A stretch of 64,000 nt of DNA, from positions 4,932,001-4,996,000 of the forward strand of contig NZ_CP080545.1 of NCBI RefSeq assembly GCF_019550795.1, in the 5' to 3' direction. The DNA is from Paenibacillus sp. sptzw28 (GTDB lineage Bacteria > Bacillota > Bacilli > Paenibacillales > Paenibacillaceae). Positions 35,134 to 42,833 of this stretch are shown here, in pieces (position 1 is the first letter of the stretch; every line of letters begins with the position of its first letter). The position numbers and the translations under genes were made by a program. The notes beneath the pieces were generated by a model. The model was not told the origin of the DNA, made no database searches, and saw only the letters and a list, made by a program, of their open reading frames with translations.

Positions 35134-36114
35134 ATGTTAAAACGAGCTCGGGGAAACAAGTGGTCGCTTCTCATCATGCGTGGCGCCGACCAGAATGTGA
35201 AGCAGTTCCGCATGTCGAAACGATCCGTTGTCGCTGCGCCCGCCGCCGCCTTACTGGCGGTATCGGGCTGTATCGCCGGGCTGCAGTTCCGTTCCTCATA
35301 TCAAATCGATCAGGCGGAGGATGCAATGGTCCGTCAATCGGCAGCCTTCTCGCAAACCGTCGAAGCGAAAGAAAAAAGCATCGCTGGGCTGCAAAAGGAA
35401 ATCGACCGTCTGAAAAAGCAATCATCCGATATGAAAATGAAGCTCGCAGATCTTCAGGAGCTTGAGGAGAAGCTGAAGCAATTTACGGAAGCTTACGGCG
35501 GAATGGTTGGGAGCGGGGGATCGACGGACATACCGAAGGAACGGTATAGGGCGGAAAGCTACTCCGTCGATAAGAAAACAAGCAGTATGGTCAAGCTGGC
35601 AAGCGAATCCGATCTCGATTTTCGCGCTATATCAAGCATGGTTGATTCGATGGAGAAATTGATGGCCGAATCGCTTCGCAAGGAACAGGAGCGACGTGCC
35701 AAGCTTGCCGCTCTGCCTTCGGGCTGGCCGACAGTCTCGCATACGCTCACTTCAGGATTCGGCTACCGTACCGATCCGTTCACCGGGCGTTCGATGTTTC
35801 ACGCAGGCATCGATATAGGCGGCAAATCAGGCGATCCCGTGTTTGCCGCCGCGAACGGCACCGTTATCGAAACCGGTTTCGACTCGGCCAAAGGCAACTT
35901 TATCGTTATCGCTCACCGGGGCAAGCTGAAAACGGTCTACTATCATTTAAAACGGATTGATGTAAAGCGAAACGACTACGTGCTCCGCGGCGAGAAAATC
36001 GGATTGGTCGGATCCACCGGCAGAAGCACCGGGCCTCACCTGCATTTTCAAATCATGCAGGAGGACGAACCCGTCAATCCATTCAAATATCTGAGATTGG
36101 TGAAGGAGGACTGA
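35134..36114 (+). CDS. Membrane-anchored M23 (LytM-type) peptidase
   Basis: A 326-aa protein with a short cytosolic start, one membrane helix at about 31-53, a coiled coil (about 75-120, AKEKSIAGLQKEIDRLKKQ) and a C-terminal M23 domain. Zinc ligands are H223 and D227 in FHAGIDIGG and H304 of PHLHFQI, with H302 catalytic. It cuts or binds peptidoglycan cross-bridges outside the membrane. CGGAAGGAGAACGA precedes the ATG. The bactofilin gene begins six bases after its stop, an arrangement seen in several bacteria where bactofilin positions an M23 enzyme to shape the wall. Confidence 0.9.
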   Translation: MLKRARGNKWSLLIMRGADQNVKQFRMSKRSVVAAPAAALLAVSGCIAGLQFRSSYQIDQAEDAMVRQSAAFSQTVEAKEKSIAGLQKEIDRLKKQSSDMKMKLADLQELEEKLKQFTEAYGGMVGSGGSTDIPKERYRAESYSVDKKTSSMVKLASESDLDFRAISSMVDSMEKLMAESLRKEQERRAKLAALPSGWPTVSHTLTSGFGYRTDPFTGRSMFHAGIDIGGKSGDPVFAAANGTVIETGFDSAKGNFIVIAHRGKLKTVYYHLKRIDVKRNDYVLRGEKIGLVGSTGRSTGPHLHFQIMQEDEPVNPFKYLRLVKED

Positions 36115-36120
36115 AGACCG

Positions 36121-36558
36121 ATGTTTAAAGAGAACAAGAGGTTGACTGCGACCGACACCCTGATCGGACAAGGAACACAGATTGAAGGTAAGTTGACCAG
36201 CGAAGCCGGGATTCGCATCGAGGGCGAATACAGGGGAGATATCGAGTGCAGCGGTGACGTCATCATCGGCGAATGCGGAATTGCAAAATCGAATATCAAG
36301 GCAAGAGATATAATCATCGCAGGTAAAGTATTCGGAGAGATCGTTACGAAGGGGCGGCTTACGATTACGGCTTCCGGGCAGCTTCACGGCAACGTTACTG
36401 CGCATACGCTTCTCATCCAGGACGGCGGGACGTTCAACGGCAGCTGCCGGATGGAACGCGCTCAAGAGGCTAAAGCCCGCCCGGCTGCAGACGGCGAACA
36501 GGCGCAGCAGCAAGCGAAAGAAGCGGACATAAAGGAGAAAGCAAAGCAAGCCGTATAA
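36121..36558 (+). CDS. Bactofilin (polymer-forming cytoskeletal protein)
   Basis: A 145-aa protein. The central right-handed beta-helix (about 13-110) is clear in repeats such as LIGQGTQIEGKLTSEAGIRI, EGEYRGDIECSGDVIIGECG and VTAHTLLIQDGGTFNGSCRM. The C-terminal tail is Ala/Lys/Gln-rich and flexible. Bactofilins polymerise without nucleotide at the inner membrane and recruit wall enzymes. AAGGAGG before the ATG overlaps the end of the M23 gene, so the two are one operon. Confidence 0.92.
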   Translation: MFKENKRLTATDTLIGQGTQIEGKLTSEAGIRIEGEYRGDIECSGDVIIGECGIAKSNIKARDIIIAGKVFGEIVTKGRLTITASGQLHGNVTAHTLLIQDGGTFNGSCRMERAQEAKARPAADGEQAQQQAKEADIKEKAKQAV

Positions 36559-36566
36559 CTGGAAGC

Positions 36567-36615
36567 AAAAAAAGGATAGAGCGGCAGACCGGCATCTGCT
36601 CTCTGTCCTTTTTTT
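36567..36615. terminator. Bidirectional terminator
   Basis: AAAAAAAGGA (36567-36576) pairs with TCCTTTTTTT (36606-36615), with AGAGC / GCTCT continuing the stem inside. It ends the bactofilin operon and the convergent ABC-2 operon. Confidence 0.85.
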
Positions 36616-36629
36616 GTCCCGCTCTTTCT

Positions 36630-37427
36630 TTATGCGGCAACATCCCGCTTGTTGAAGATGAGCCATGTCAATGCAATGAAAACGGCGTAATATACGGCGA
36701 GCACCGACAGCGAGAAGCCGAGCGTCATCCCCTGGATCGTTGGGGTCTGGTTTAGATATTGCGTCAAATTCATATTGATGAATAAAATGTACTTGATCCA
36801 GCTGTAATCGAGCATGCTGAGCAAGCCCGTGATCGTCCCGCCGGCGAGCAGGACGAATAAGGAAAGCCCGATGGCCAGCCCTCCGCTGCGGAAGATCGTG
36901 GACAGCATGAATGATAGGGTTACCGTAATAACGAGCGCCACGGATTGATATACATAATACAACAGCATATATGCAAGCGGCGGAAGGTCGCGATTGACTC
37001 CCAGAACCCTGCTTACTGCATCACTGCTTCCGTCATAACCGAACAGAAATATATTTACGAACAGCGATAGCAAGAACAGAACAATTGTCATCAGGAGGGC
37101 AAACAGCAGCAGACTGACATACTTGGAGAGCAAAATCTTGGAGCGGCTCCAGGGACGAATGAGCAGAAGCTTAATGGTACCGCTTGAGAACTCTCCGGCT
37201 ACGCTGTCGGCGGAAGCGACGACAGTAAAAATCGTGATAATGGACAACAAAATCGACGATTCCAGCTGCATCATGGACCAGTTGTTCGGGTCGCCGGTGC
37301 CGACGAATTTAGCGATAACGGATATTCCGAGCAGCAGCAGCACGATGATGCCGTACATGACCCAGGTCCGGGGCCGCCGGTATATCTTCATATTCTCGTT
37401 GCGTACAAGCTGCAAAAAATTAAACAA
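36630..37427 (-). CDS. ABC-2 type transporter permease
   Basis: A 265-aa membrane protein with six helices of the ABC-2 (ABC2_membrane_5-like) type: TWVMYGIIVLLLLGISVIA, then the motif DSVAGEFSSGTIKLLLIRPWSR that follows helix 2 in this family. Start is TTG 37427, with GGGAGGCGAAAGCG ahead, lying inside the end of the ATPase gene (8-base overlap). Exports or removes an unknown substrate such as a peptide antibiotic or lipid together with the ATPase. Confidence 0.88.
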   Translation of the reverse strand: MFNFLQLVRNENMKIYRRPRTWVMYGIIVLLLLGISVIAKFVGTGDPNNWSMMQLESSILLSIITIFTVVASADSVAGEFSSGTIKLLLIRPWSRSKILLSKYVSLLLFALLMTIVLFLLSLFVNIFLFGYDGSSDAVSRVLGVNRDLPPLAYMLLYYVYQSVALVITVTLSFMLSTIFRSGGLAIGLSLFVLLAGGTITGLLSMLDYSWIKYILFINMNLTQYLNQTPTIQGMTLGFSLSVLAVYYAVFIALTWLIFNKRDVAA

Positions 37428-38349
37428 CGCTTTCGCCTCCCGTCATTTCAAGGAACTGCTCTTCCAGCGACTTGTTCAGGACGCGGATACCGTACACCTT
37501 GATTCCAGCCTCCACAAGCGAGGCGTTGATTGCTGCGATCTGTTCCCTGTTCGCATTCACAAGCGCAGCTTGCTGCTCGCGCGCAGCTCCGAATCCGGAC
37601 AGCAGCGCGACAGCTTCGTCGGGGCGGTCGACATCAAACAACACCCGGTTCGAATCGCTGACAAGCGGCGCCTCCTGCCGGATGCTCCGCACATCGATCA
37701 ATTTGCCGGCCTGGATAATAGCGACGCGGTCGCACATCAGCTCCATCTCGCTCAGCAGATGGCTGGACACGAAGACGGTTATCCCTTCTTCTTTGGACAA
37801 CATTCGCAAATAATCGCGAAGCTCGCGGATACCCGCCGGATCCAGACCGTTCGTAGGCTCGTCCAGTATGAGCAGCGAAGGCTTATGCATGATTGCCTGA
37901 GCTACGCCGAGCCGCTGCCGCATCCCGAGCGAGTAAGTCTTCACTTTCTCGTGAATACGGGCACCGAGGCCGACCAGCTCCACCACCTCGTCAATTCGCT
38001 GCCGGGTTATGCCGGGGACCATGCGGGAGAAGTGAAGCAAGTTCTGATAGCCCGACAAATACTTGTACATTTCGGGATTTTCAACAATCGCGCCAACATG
38101 CCGGATGGCCTTCTCATAATCGGAGCGGACACTGTGCCCGCGTATTATAACGTCGCCATGGGAAATGGACATAAGACCTACCATCATCCGAATCGTCGTC
38201 GTTTTACCGGCGCCGTTGGGGCCAAGGAATCCGAATACTTCAGCTGCATTCAATTCAAGCGATAAATTGTCGATAATCGTTCTACTTCCGATTTTTTTCG
38301 TAATATTTTTCAATTGAACAACCGGGTTGTCGGGTGTTGGGAACTCCAT
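37420..38349 (-). CDS. ABC transporter ATP-binding protein
   Basis: A 309-aa ATPase. Walker A GPNGAGKTTT, signature YSLGMRQRLGVAQAI, Walker B LLILDEPTNGLD and switch His in VSSHLLSEME are all intact. The C-terminal 90 residues are the extension seen in DrrA/BcrA-type exporters. It heads a two-gene operon with the ABC-2 permease. No regulator gene is adjacent. Confidence 0.92.
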   Translation of the reverse strand: MEFPTPDNPVVQLKNITKKIGSRTIIDNLSLELNAAEVFGFLGPNGAGKTTTIRMMVGLMSISHGDVIIRGHSVRSDYEKAIRHVGAIVENPEMYKYLSGYQNLLHFSRMVPGITRQRIDEVVELVGLGARIHEKVKTYSLGMRQRLGVAQAIMHKPSLLILDEPTNGLDPAGIRELRDYLRMLSKEEGITVFVSSHLLSEMELMCDRVAIIQAGKLIDVRSIRQEAPLVSDSNRVLFDVDRPDEAVALLSGFGAAREQQAALVNANREQIAAINASLVEAGIKVYGIRVLNKSLEEQFLEMTGGESVV

Positions 38350-38424
38350 CGCTTACCTCCTGTTGAAACCAAGTTTCGGCTTACCGCTTCGCATCTTACT
38401 TATTATACTGGACACAGGAAACGA

Positions 38425-38517
38425 ATGGTAGTTTCTATGAGCAAAACTAATGCCTGCTTTTTTCGAGCGAGGGTCGCTTCGACAAAGCAGGCATTAATTT
38501 TACAAGGAAACTACCAT
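38425..38517. repeat. 93-bp nested inverted repeat, hairpin element
   Basis: Outer arms ATGGTAGTTTC (38425-38435) and GAAACTACCAT (38507-38517) are perfect; inside, TAATGCCTGCTTT pairs with AAAGCAGGCATTA, and GAGCGA with TCGCTT near the tip. The two halves align over nearly their full length. It could be a folded RNA terminator for the small minus-strand gene or a short MITE-like element. Confidence 0.75.
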
Positions 38518-38796
38518 GGAATAGGAACCAGGAGGTGAATCGACTGTATCCTCATACCGGGGTTTTCCGGCATTGTCCGGGATGTGCAGAATGCTTGCGC
38601 CGATATCCTCATTCCGGGTCGGCTTTGGGGGCTCAAGCTTCGCTGACGCTGCATTTGCAGCAGTCTCGTAACAGTTCTTGCAGTAGCCCAAAGGATGTAT
38701 GGTTCGAAAAAATCCAGTCCGAAAGACTGTATGGGCTTCTTCCTGCGTAAGCAAGTTCTCACAGCCGATACAACAAAACCGATCCCTATCTTGCAT
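38500..38796 (-). CDS. Small Cys-rich (zinc-ribbon-like) hypothetical protein
   Basis: A 98-aa protein. Cysteines occur as FCCIGCENL near the start and YCKNCYE near residue 39-44, a pattern that fits one zinc ribbon or treble-clef site. The second half is polar and looks disordered. AAAGGAGAGGGAAG precedes the ATG. The last eight codons lie in the arm of the 93-bp inverted repeat, so the native C-terminus may have been altered by it. The leader carries the CTACTATATGTATC element (38827-38840) also found at the lasso promoters. Confidence 0.6.
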   Translation of the reverse strand: MQDRDRFCCIGCENLLTQEEAHTVFRTGFFRTIHPLGYCKNCYETAANAASAKLEPPKPTRNEDIGASILHIPDNAGKPRYEDTVDSPPGSYSMVVSL

Positions 38797-38826
38797 AACT
38801 TCCCTCTCCTTTTAGACCCTTTTTTT

Positions 38827-38840
38827 CTACTATATGTATC
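38827..38840 (-). promoter_or_regulatory. Shared leader element CTACTATATGTATC
   Basis: Fourteen bases identical to the core of the lasso operon 1 promoter block at 49423-49436, and one base off from operon 2 at 57039-57052. Here the neighbouring TATAAT box of the lasso promoters is missing. Confidence 0.45.
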
Positions 38841-39002
38841 ACTTTCGCCATTTATGTTACATAACGTATCAAATTACTTCTAGATTATGACAAAATCCGC
38901 TTATTGTCAATAGTGAGTGGCAAATATTTGGGCATTTTGTCATGTATGCGCTTACAAACTATTCCTTACGGAGAACGCCTTCTCAGCTTGCGGCTCTCCG
39001 CT

Positions 39003-40310
39003 TTACATTGAGCCGCGCATTTCCGGTCTCCCTATACCAATGTAACGAATGCCGGACCCTTCCATCCGGTCGCGTGTAAACACATTGCGCCCGTCGATCA
39101 GCAGAGGACTCTTCATCCTCCGAGTTAATTCATTCAAATCGATTGTCGTAAATTGCGGCCATTCCGTAAGTAAACAGACCGCCTCTGCACCGATCGCCGC
39201 ATCAAGCGGATCGATATGCCAGCTAATCAGATTATCCTCGCATTCCCTGCGGAAATTGTGCTCCGCAGCCGGATCGCTCATCCGAATAACGGCCCCCTCC
39301 CGCAGCAAATGCCGCACGGTTTCAACCGCGGGCGAGAAGCGCACATCGTCGGTATGGGGCTTGAAGGATGCTCCCCAGACGGCAATTATTTTGCCTCGAA
39401 GCGGCCCCAGCTCTTCGCTTAATAAATTACATATCGTCATCCGCTGGTTTCTATTCACTTCAATGACGGCTTTGAGCAGCTTAAAATCATAATCGACACG
39501 GCCGGCGATTTGAAGCAGCGCATTCGTATCCTTTGGAAAGCAAGAACCGCCGTAACCGATTCCCGCTTTGAGGAACGACGGCCCAATGCGGCTGTCCTTG
39601 CCCATGCCTTCGGCAACGGTCACCACGTCCGCACCGACTTTGTCGCACAGATTCGCCATTTCGTTTATAAAAGATATTTTTGTGGCCAGAAAAGCATTTG
39701 AAGCGTATTTAATCATCTCGGCCGTACGCAAGTCGGTGATGACGAACTCGCCTGTTAGCGGACGGTACAAAGCGGCGATGACTTCCGAGGCAAGAGGATT
39801 GCGTGAACCGATAACAATTCGCTCAGGGTTCATCGTATCCTCAAGTGCGGAACCTTCACGCATAAATTCAGGTACGGACAGTACGTCGACCTTCTCATCC
39901 GTAATCTCCCCGATCCAGCCCTCGATACGCTCATTCGTTCCTACCGGAACTGTGCTTTTGGTCATCACATATGTGTGACCCGACAAATAAACGGCCATCG
40001 AGCGGACAGCCTCTTCCAAATCGGACAAGTCGCTTTCTCCATCAGCGCTCTGCGGCGTGCCTACCGCTAGAACGACAATATCCGCGGATGCCACGGCTGT
40101 CATGGAGGTCGTAAAGAAGAGACGATGCTCCTCGAGCTGACGCTGCAGTTGTTCGGAAAGCCCCGGCTCATATATCATTAGACGGCCGGCGGACAGCATG
40201 TCTATTTTGTACTCGTCGCGATCGATACAAACTACGCGATGCCCCATCCGAGCGAAACAGACGCCGCTCACCAATCCGACGTAGCCTGATCCGATTACCG
40301 CGATTTCCAT
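39003..40310 (-). CDS. UDP-glucose 6-dehydrogenase (first copy)
   Basis: ATG 40310 follows GGGAGG; 435 aa. NAD motif GSGYVGLVSGVCFARMGH at the start, catalytic Cys in GIGYGGSCFPKDTNAL, Lys in the helix AEMIKYASNAFLATKISFINE. It oxidises UDP-glucose twice to UDP-glucuronate, a precursor of acidic exopolysaccharide or teichuronic acid. It belongs to the exopolysaccharide region and has a paralogue at 57162. It is transcribed last among several minus-strand surface genes, separated by some 90 bases from the PilZ gene. Confidence 0.93.
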   Translation of the reverse strand: MEIAVIGSGYVGLVSGVCFARMGHRVVCIDRDEYKIDMLSAGRLMIYEPGLSEQLQRQLEEHRLFFTTSMTAVASADIVVLAVGTPQSADGESDLSDLEEAVRSMAVYLSGHTYVMTKSTVPVGTNERIEGWIGEITDEKVDVLSVPEFMREGSALEDTMNPERIVIGSRNPLASEVIAALYRPLTGEFVITDLRTAEMIKYASNAFLATKISFINEMANLCDKVGADVVTVAEGMGKDSRIGPSFLKAGIGYGGSCFPKDTNALLQIAGRVDYDFKLLKAVIEVNRNQRMTICNLLSEELGPLRGKIIAVWGASFKPHTDDVRFSPAVETVRHLLREGAVIRMSDPAAEHNFRRECEDNLISWHIDPLDAAIGAEAVCLLTEWPQFTTIDLNELTRRMKSPLLIDGRNVFTRDRMEGSGIRYIGIGRPEMRGSM

Positions 40311-40399
40311 TGCTGATGCCTCCCGGAATAGTGATATAGACTCATTATACACGAGCCCGGAACGGCGAACTGTTACATTATTGTATCGTGGAATACGGT

Positions 40400-40861
40400 T
40401 TAGCTTCTTAAATCCATACGTATGCCGATATTTTCCGGTTTCTCCTGCAAACGGTGGTAAAGCTCATGAATCCACTCTTGCCTCGGATTGTCGTCTGCAA
40501 GTTTCCAGGAGATCGCCCTGAGAAGGGCCGCACGCATATGCCGGTCCGGTTGAAAAAAGCAGCCGTAGACATATTGGTTTTCTTCCATCCGCCTCCAGAC
40601 GATATTGCCGGCCAAGCGAAATTGCCACTCGCCGAGAACAATCATCACGCCTACCGTATAATCCGGGCTGACGGGAAACCGCAGGTGTGTCAGAAACTGC
40701 ATTCCGGAGGGGCTGATATCCTTTAATATTACCGGTATGTGCCGTGTTTCAACATCATTCCCGTTCACGCCGGTGATGGATAAACTGGCGCGGATTCCCT
40801 CGCGAATCCGGATGCGGACATCATCCCGCTTCCGGTCACCTTCTCTTTTTATAATCCCCAT
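40400..40861 (-). CDS. PilZ-domain protein in the exopolysaccharide region
   Basis: I prefer ATG 40861, with GGACGG nine bases ahead; ATG 40891 is possible but has no ribosome site. About 153 aa, one PilZ domain: Arg-rich RKRDDVRIRIREG at the N-terminus, then DISPSGMQFLTHLRF with the D-x-S-x-x-G motif, and GNIVWRRMEENQYVYGCFF. It probably binds c-di-GMP and tunes polysaccharide polymerisation or export. Its promoter at 41020-41048 is very good and has a palindrome in the spacer. Confidence 0.82.
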   Translation of the reverse strand: MGIIKREGDRKRDDVRIRIREGIRASLSITGVNGNDVETRHIPVILKDISPSGMQFLTHLRFPVSPDYTVGVMIVLGEWQFRLAGNIVWRRMEENQYVYGCFFQPDRHMRAALLRAISWKLADDNPRQEWIHELYHRLQEKPENIGIRMDLRS

Positions 40862-41019
40862 CTCGACATCCGTCCTGTTAACAGAATACATTTGGTATGA
40901 TAGCGAGGTACATTATGTATCACCAACCGTTAACGCCAACCATTAAGCGATCCTTGACTCCTGTCAAAAATCACCCATTCTCCTGCTATATCAACCTATT
41001 TTTCATCTTCTATCCTTTA

Positions 41020-41048
41020 AATGTATGATACAATTCGTATCATGTCAA
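41020..41048 (-). promoter_or_regulatory. Consensus promoter with palindromic operator in the spacer (copy 2)
   Basis: On the minus strand TTGACA (41043-41048), 17 bases, TACATT (41020-41025). The spacer is filled by ATGATAC-N5-GTATCAT (41025-41043). A repressor bound here would block RNA polymerase at the PilZ gene. Confidence 0.7.
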
Positions 41049-41064
41049 GCTGTTATTGTCCGTT

Positions 41065-41562
41065 TTACGCTTTCTCATCGTCTTGGTAAGACCACAGCAG
41101 CCGCCATTCTCCGGAAGCCTCGGACGCAAAGCAGGACTGCACGATTTTAAAGTTGCCGTAGGGGGTGTGAAAGAACTGGGTGACATCAATTTGATAGACC
41201 TCCGCGATCTCATCCGCATCGCTGCTCATCTTCCATCCGGTCAACAGCTTCGGCTTCTCCGCATGAAATTGGAATGTTTTAACCCCAAAATCCTGCATAA
41301 TAATGTGAGCGCGATTCTGTATATAAACCGGCTTGCTGAATCGCTGCTGCATGAGCGGGTCGAATAATTCCCACGCGCTTCCAAAGTCGCCTGCCTGCTC
41401 ATACTTATAAAATTGCTCCACCATTGCGAGCGGTCCCCCTTCATCGCCTGAAGAGAACAGCCTTGAAATGTTGTGCCATGTCAGCCATCCCACCATAATG
41501 ACAAGAATACCAAGCGCCAGCTTAAACAAGAGCGGTCCGCCGCTGCTATGCTTACGACCCAT
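41065..41562 (-). CDS. Hypothetical membrane-anchored protein
   Basis: A 165-aa protein with one N-terminal helix (FKLALGILVIMVGWLTW, about 13-29) and a periplasm-facing or wall-facing domain of about 120 residues. The part AMVEQFYKYEQAGDFGSAWELF and EVYQIDVTQFFHTPYGNFKI resembles an NTF2-like fold (helix-rich start, curved sheet later). No named family is recognised. The gene lies between the LCP gene and the PilZ gene in the same direction, 78 bases after LCP. Confidence 0.6.
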   Translation of the reverse strand: MGRKHSSGGPLLFKLALGILVIMVGWLTWHNISRLFSSGDEGGPLAMVEQFYKYEQAGDFGSAWELFDPLMQQRFSKPVYIQNRAHIIMQDFGVKTFQFHAEKPKLLTGWKMSSDADEIAEVYQIDVTQFFHTPYGNFKIVQSCFASEASGEWRLLWSYQDDEKA

Positions 41563-41640
41563 TCCAAGTCCCCCTGTCCTATTTCACTTTATGAGACAGG
41601 TTCCGGGTTTATACATGACGCCTTTCCGCCGCATTCCGTT

Positions 41641-42570
41641 TCACTGCTGGATATGTTCCTTAATTAATTGATGAATCCGGCTGCGCTCGGCATCATCCAC
41701 AATGTAATACCAGATACCGCCGATAGTCTGTCCTTTACCCTTGATCTCAATCGTACTGATCTTGTCGATGTCAGGGCGGTAATCGGTTATTAATGTCTTC
41801 AAGTCACTAAATGTGAAATCGGTCTTCACGCTGTCCCCGACTTCATTCAGCAAACTCCTTATACGAGTAAGATTGGTTAAAGTCATCGAGTTGCGCATAA
41901 TGCCCTGGAGAATGTCGCGCTGCCGGGCATTGCGTCCGAGATCGCCTCTCGGATCGTCGTACCGCATGCGTGAATATAGAAGAGCCTCCGAGCCGCTCAA
42001 AGTCAAATGACCTTTATCAAACTGATGTCCCTCATAATTGAAGGCAAACGGGTTATCTACCTCCACTCCTCCCACTGAATCAATCAGCCGCGCAAAACCC
42101 TCCATGTTAACCTTGATGTAATAGTCGATCGGGTAGTCCAGAAACCGTTCCACGGTTCGGATCGACATCTCCGCATCACCGAAAGCATAGGCATGGTTGA
42201 TCTTGTCCATTGTGCCGTGTCCCACGATCTCAGTTCTCGTATCTCTGGGGATATTAAACATGAGAATGGATTTTTTGGCCGGGTTAACGGTCAGCAGAAT
42301 CATCGTATCGGAACGGCCGCGATCATTATTCCGCTGATCGACGCCAAGTACAAGCACCGTAAAGGGATCACGGTTTTTAAAAACAACGGGCTTTGCGGCA
42401 ACCTCCGGATCAACTCCGGCGTAAACCGGTTTGTCGATCGCCTGATACATTTTGGATGATACCTGCTGCACCGAATTATATAAGTACCAAACATAACCGA
42501 GTACGCATAAAAGAATAGCAATTGCAGCGATCCCCGACCGCAAAATTATTTTTTTCCATGTAAGCTTCAT
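41641..42570 (-). CDS. LytR-CpsA-Psr family glycopolymer transferase
   Basis: A 309-aa protein with an N-terminal membrane helix (about 9-30) and an extracellular LCP domain. Motifs: VLGVDQRNNDRGRSDTMILLT with the substrate-binding Asp and Arg, NIPRDTRTEI, KINHAYAFGD and YDDPRGDLGRNARQRDIL. LCP enzymes attach undecaprenyl-linked teichoic, teichuronic or capsular polymers to peptidoglycan. AAGGGG precedes the ATG. Palindrome copy 3 lies 46 bases upstream, overlapping a possible promoter. Confidence 0.92.
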   Translation of the reverse strand: MKLTWKKIILRSGIAAIAILLCVLGYVWYLYNSVQQVSSKMYQAIDKPVYAGVDPEVAAKPVVFKNRDPFTVLVLGVDQRNNDRGRSDTMILLTVNPAKKSILMFNIPRDTRTEIVGHGTMDKINHAYAFGDAEMSIRTVERFLDYPIDYYIKVNMEGFARLIDSVGGVEVDNPFAFNYEGHQFDKGHLTLSGSEALLYSRMRYDDPRGDLGRNARQRDILQGIMRNSMTLTNLTRIRSLLNEVGDSVKTDFTFSDLKTLITDYRPDIDKISTIEIKGKGQTIGGIWYYIVDDAERSRIHQLIKEHIQQ

Positions 42571-42611
42571 GCAGCAATTCCCCTTATCCTGAATGTGCGA
42601 TTGTTATATGT

Positions 42612-42636
42612 ATTTTATGATACATTTTGTATCATA
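42612..42636 (-). promoter_or_regulatory. Palindromic operator-like site before the LCP gene (copy 3)
   Basis: TATGATACA (42616-42624) and TGTATCATA (42628-42636) form a perfect palindrome with three central bases. On the minus strand TAAAAT (42612-42617) overlaps it at the -10 position, the same phase as in copy 2. Confidence 0.6.
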
Positions 42637-42789
42637 TTCGGTATAAATAAATAAGCATTGGTTCGAAGCTTGTTTTCAGCCTTATCATTTCAGGGAGAAA
42701 TATAGAAGTGTCCGTAAGAGGAATGCGAGAGAAAAAAGCGGGGATTACCGGATTTTCACTTCAGTAATGCTTGAAAGTTTTTCAAAAAG

Positions 42790-42827
42790 CTCGCGTACAT
42801 TCCACTGAACCGGAGCATGTACGCGAG
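42790..42827 (-). terminator. Terminator of the Wzy-like gene
   Basis: CTCGCGTACAT (42790-42800) pairs with ATGTACGCGAG (42817-42827); on the minus strand TTTTTG follows. Seven bases after the stop codon of the ligase gene. Confidence 0.85.
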
Positions 42828-42833
42828 TTTGGC

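Noticed and set aside
38967..39001. GGAGA...TCTCC hairpin after the first UDP-glucose dehydrogenase gene
   Set aside because: Pairing is broken and there is no T run, so it is not listed as a terminator.
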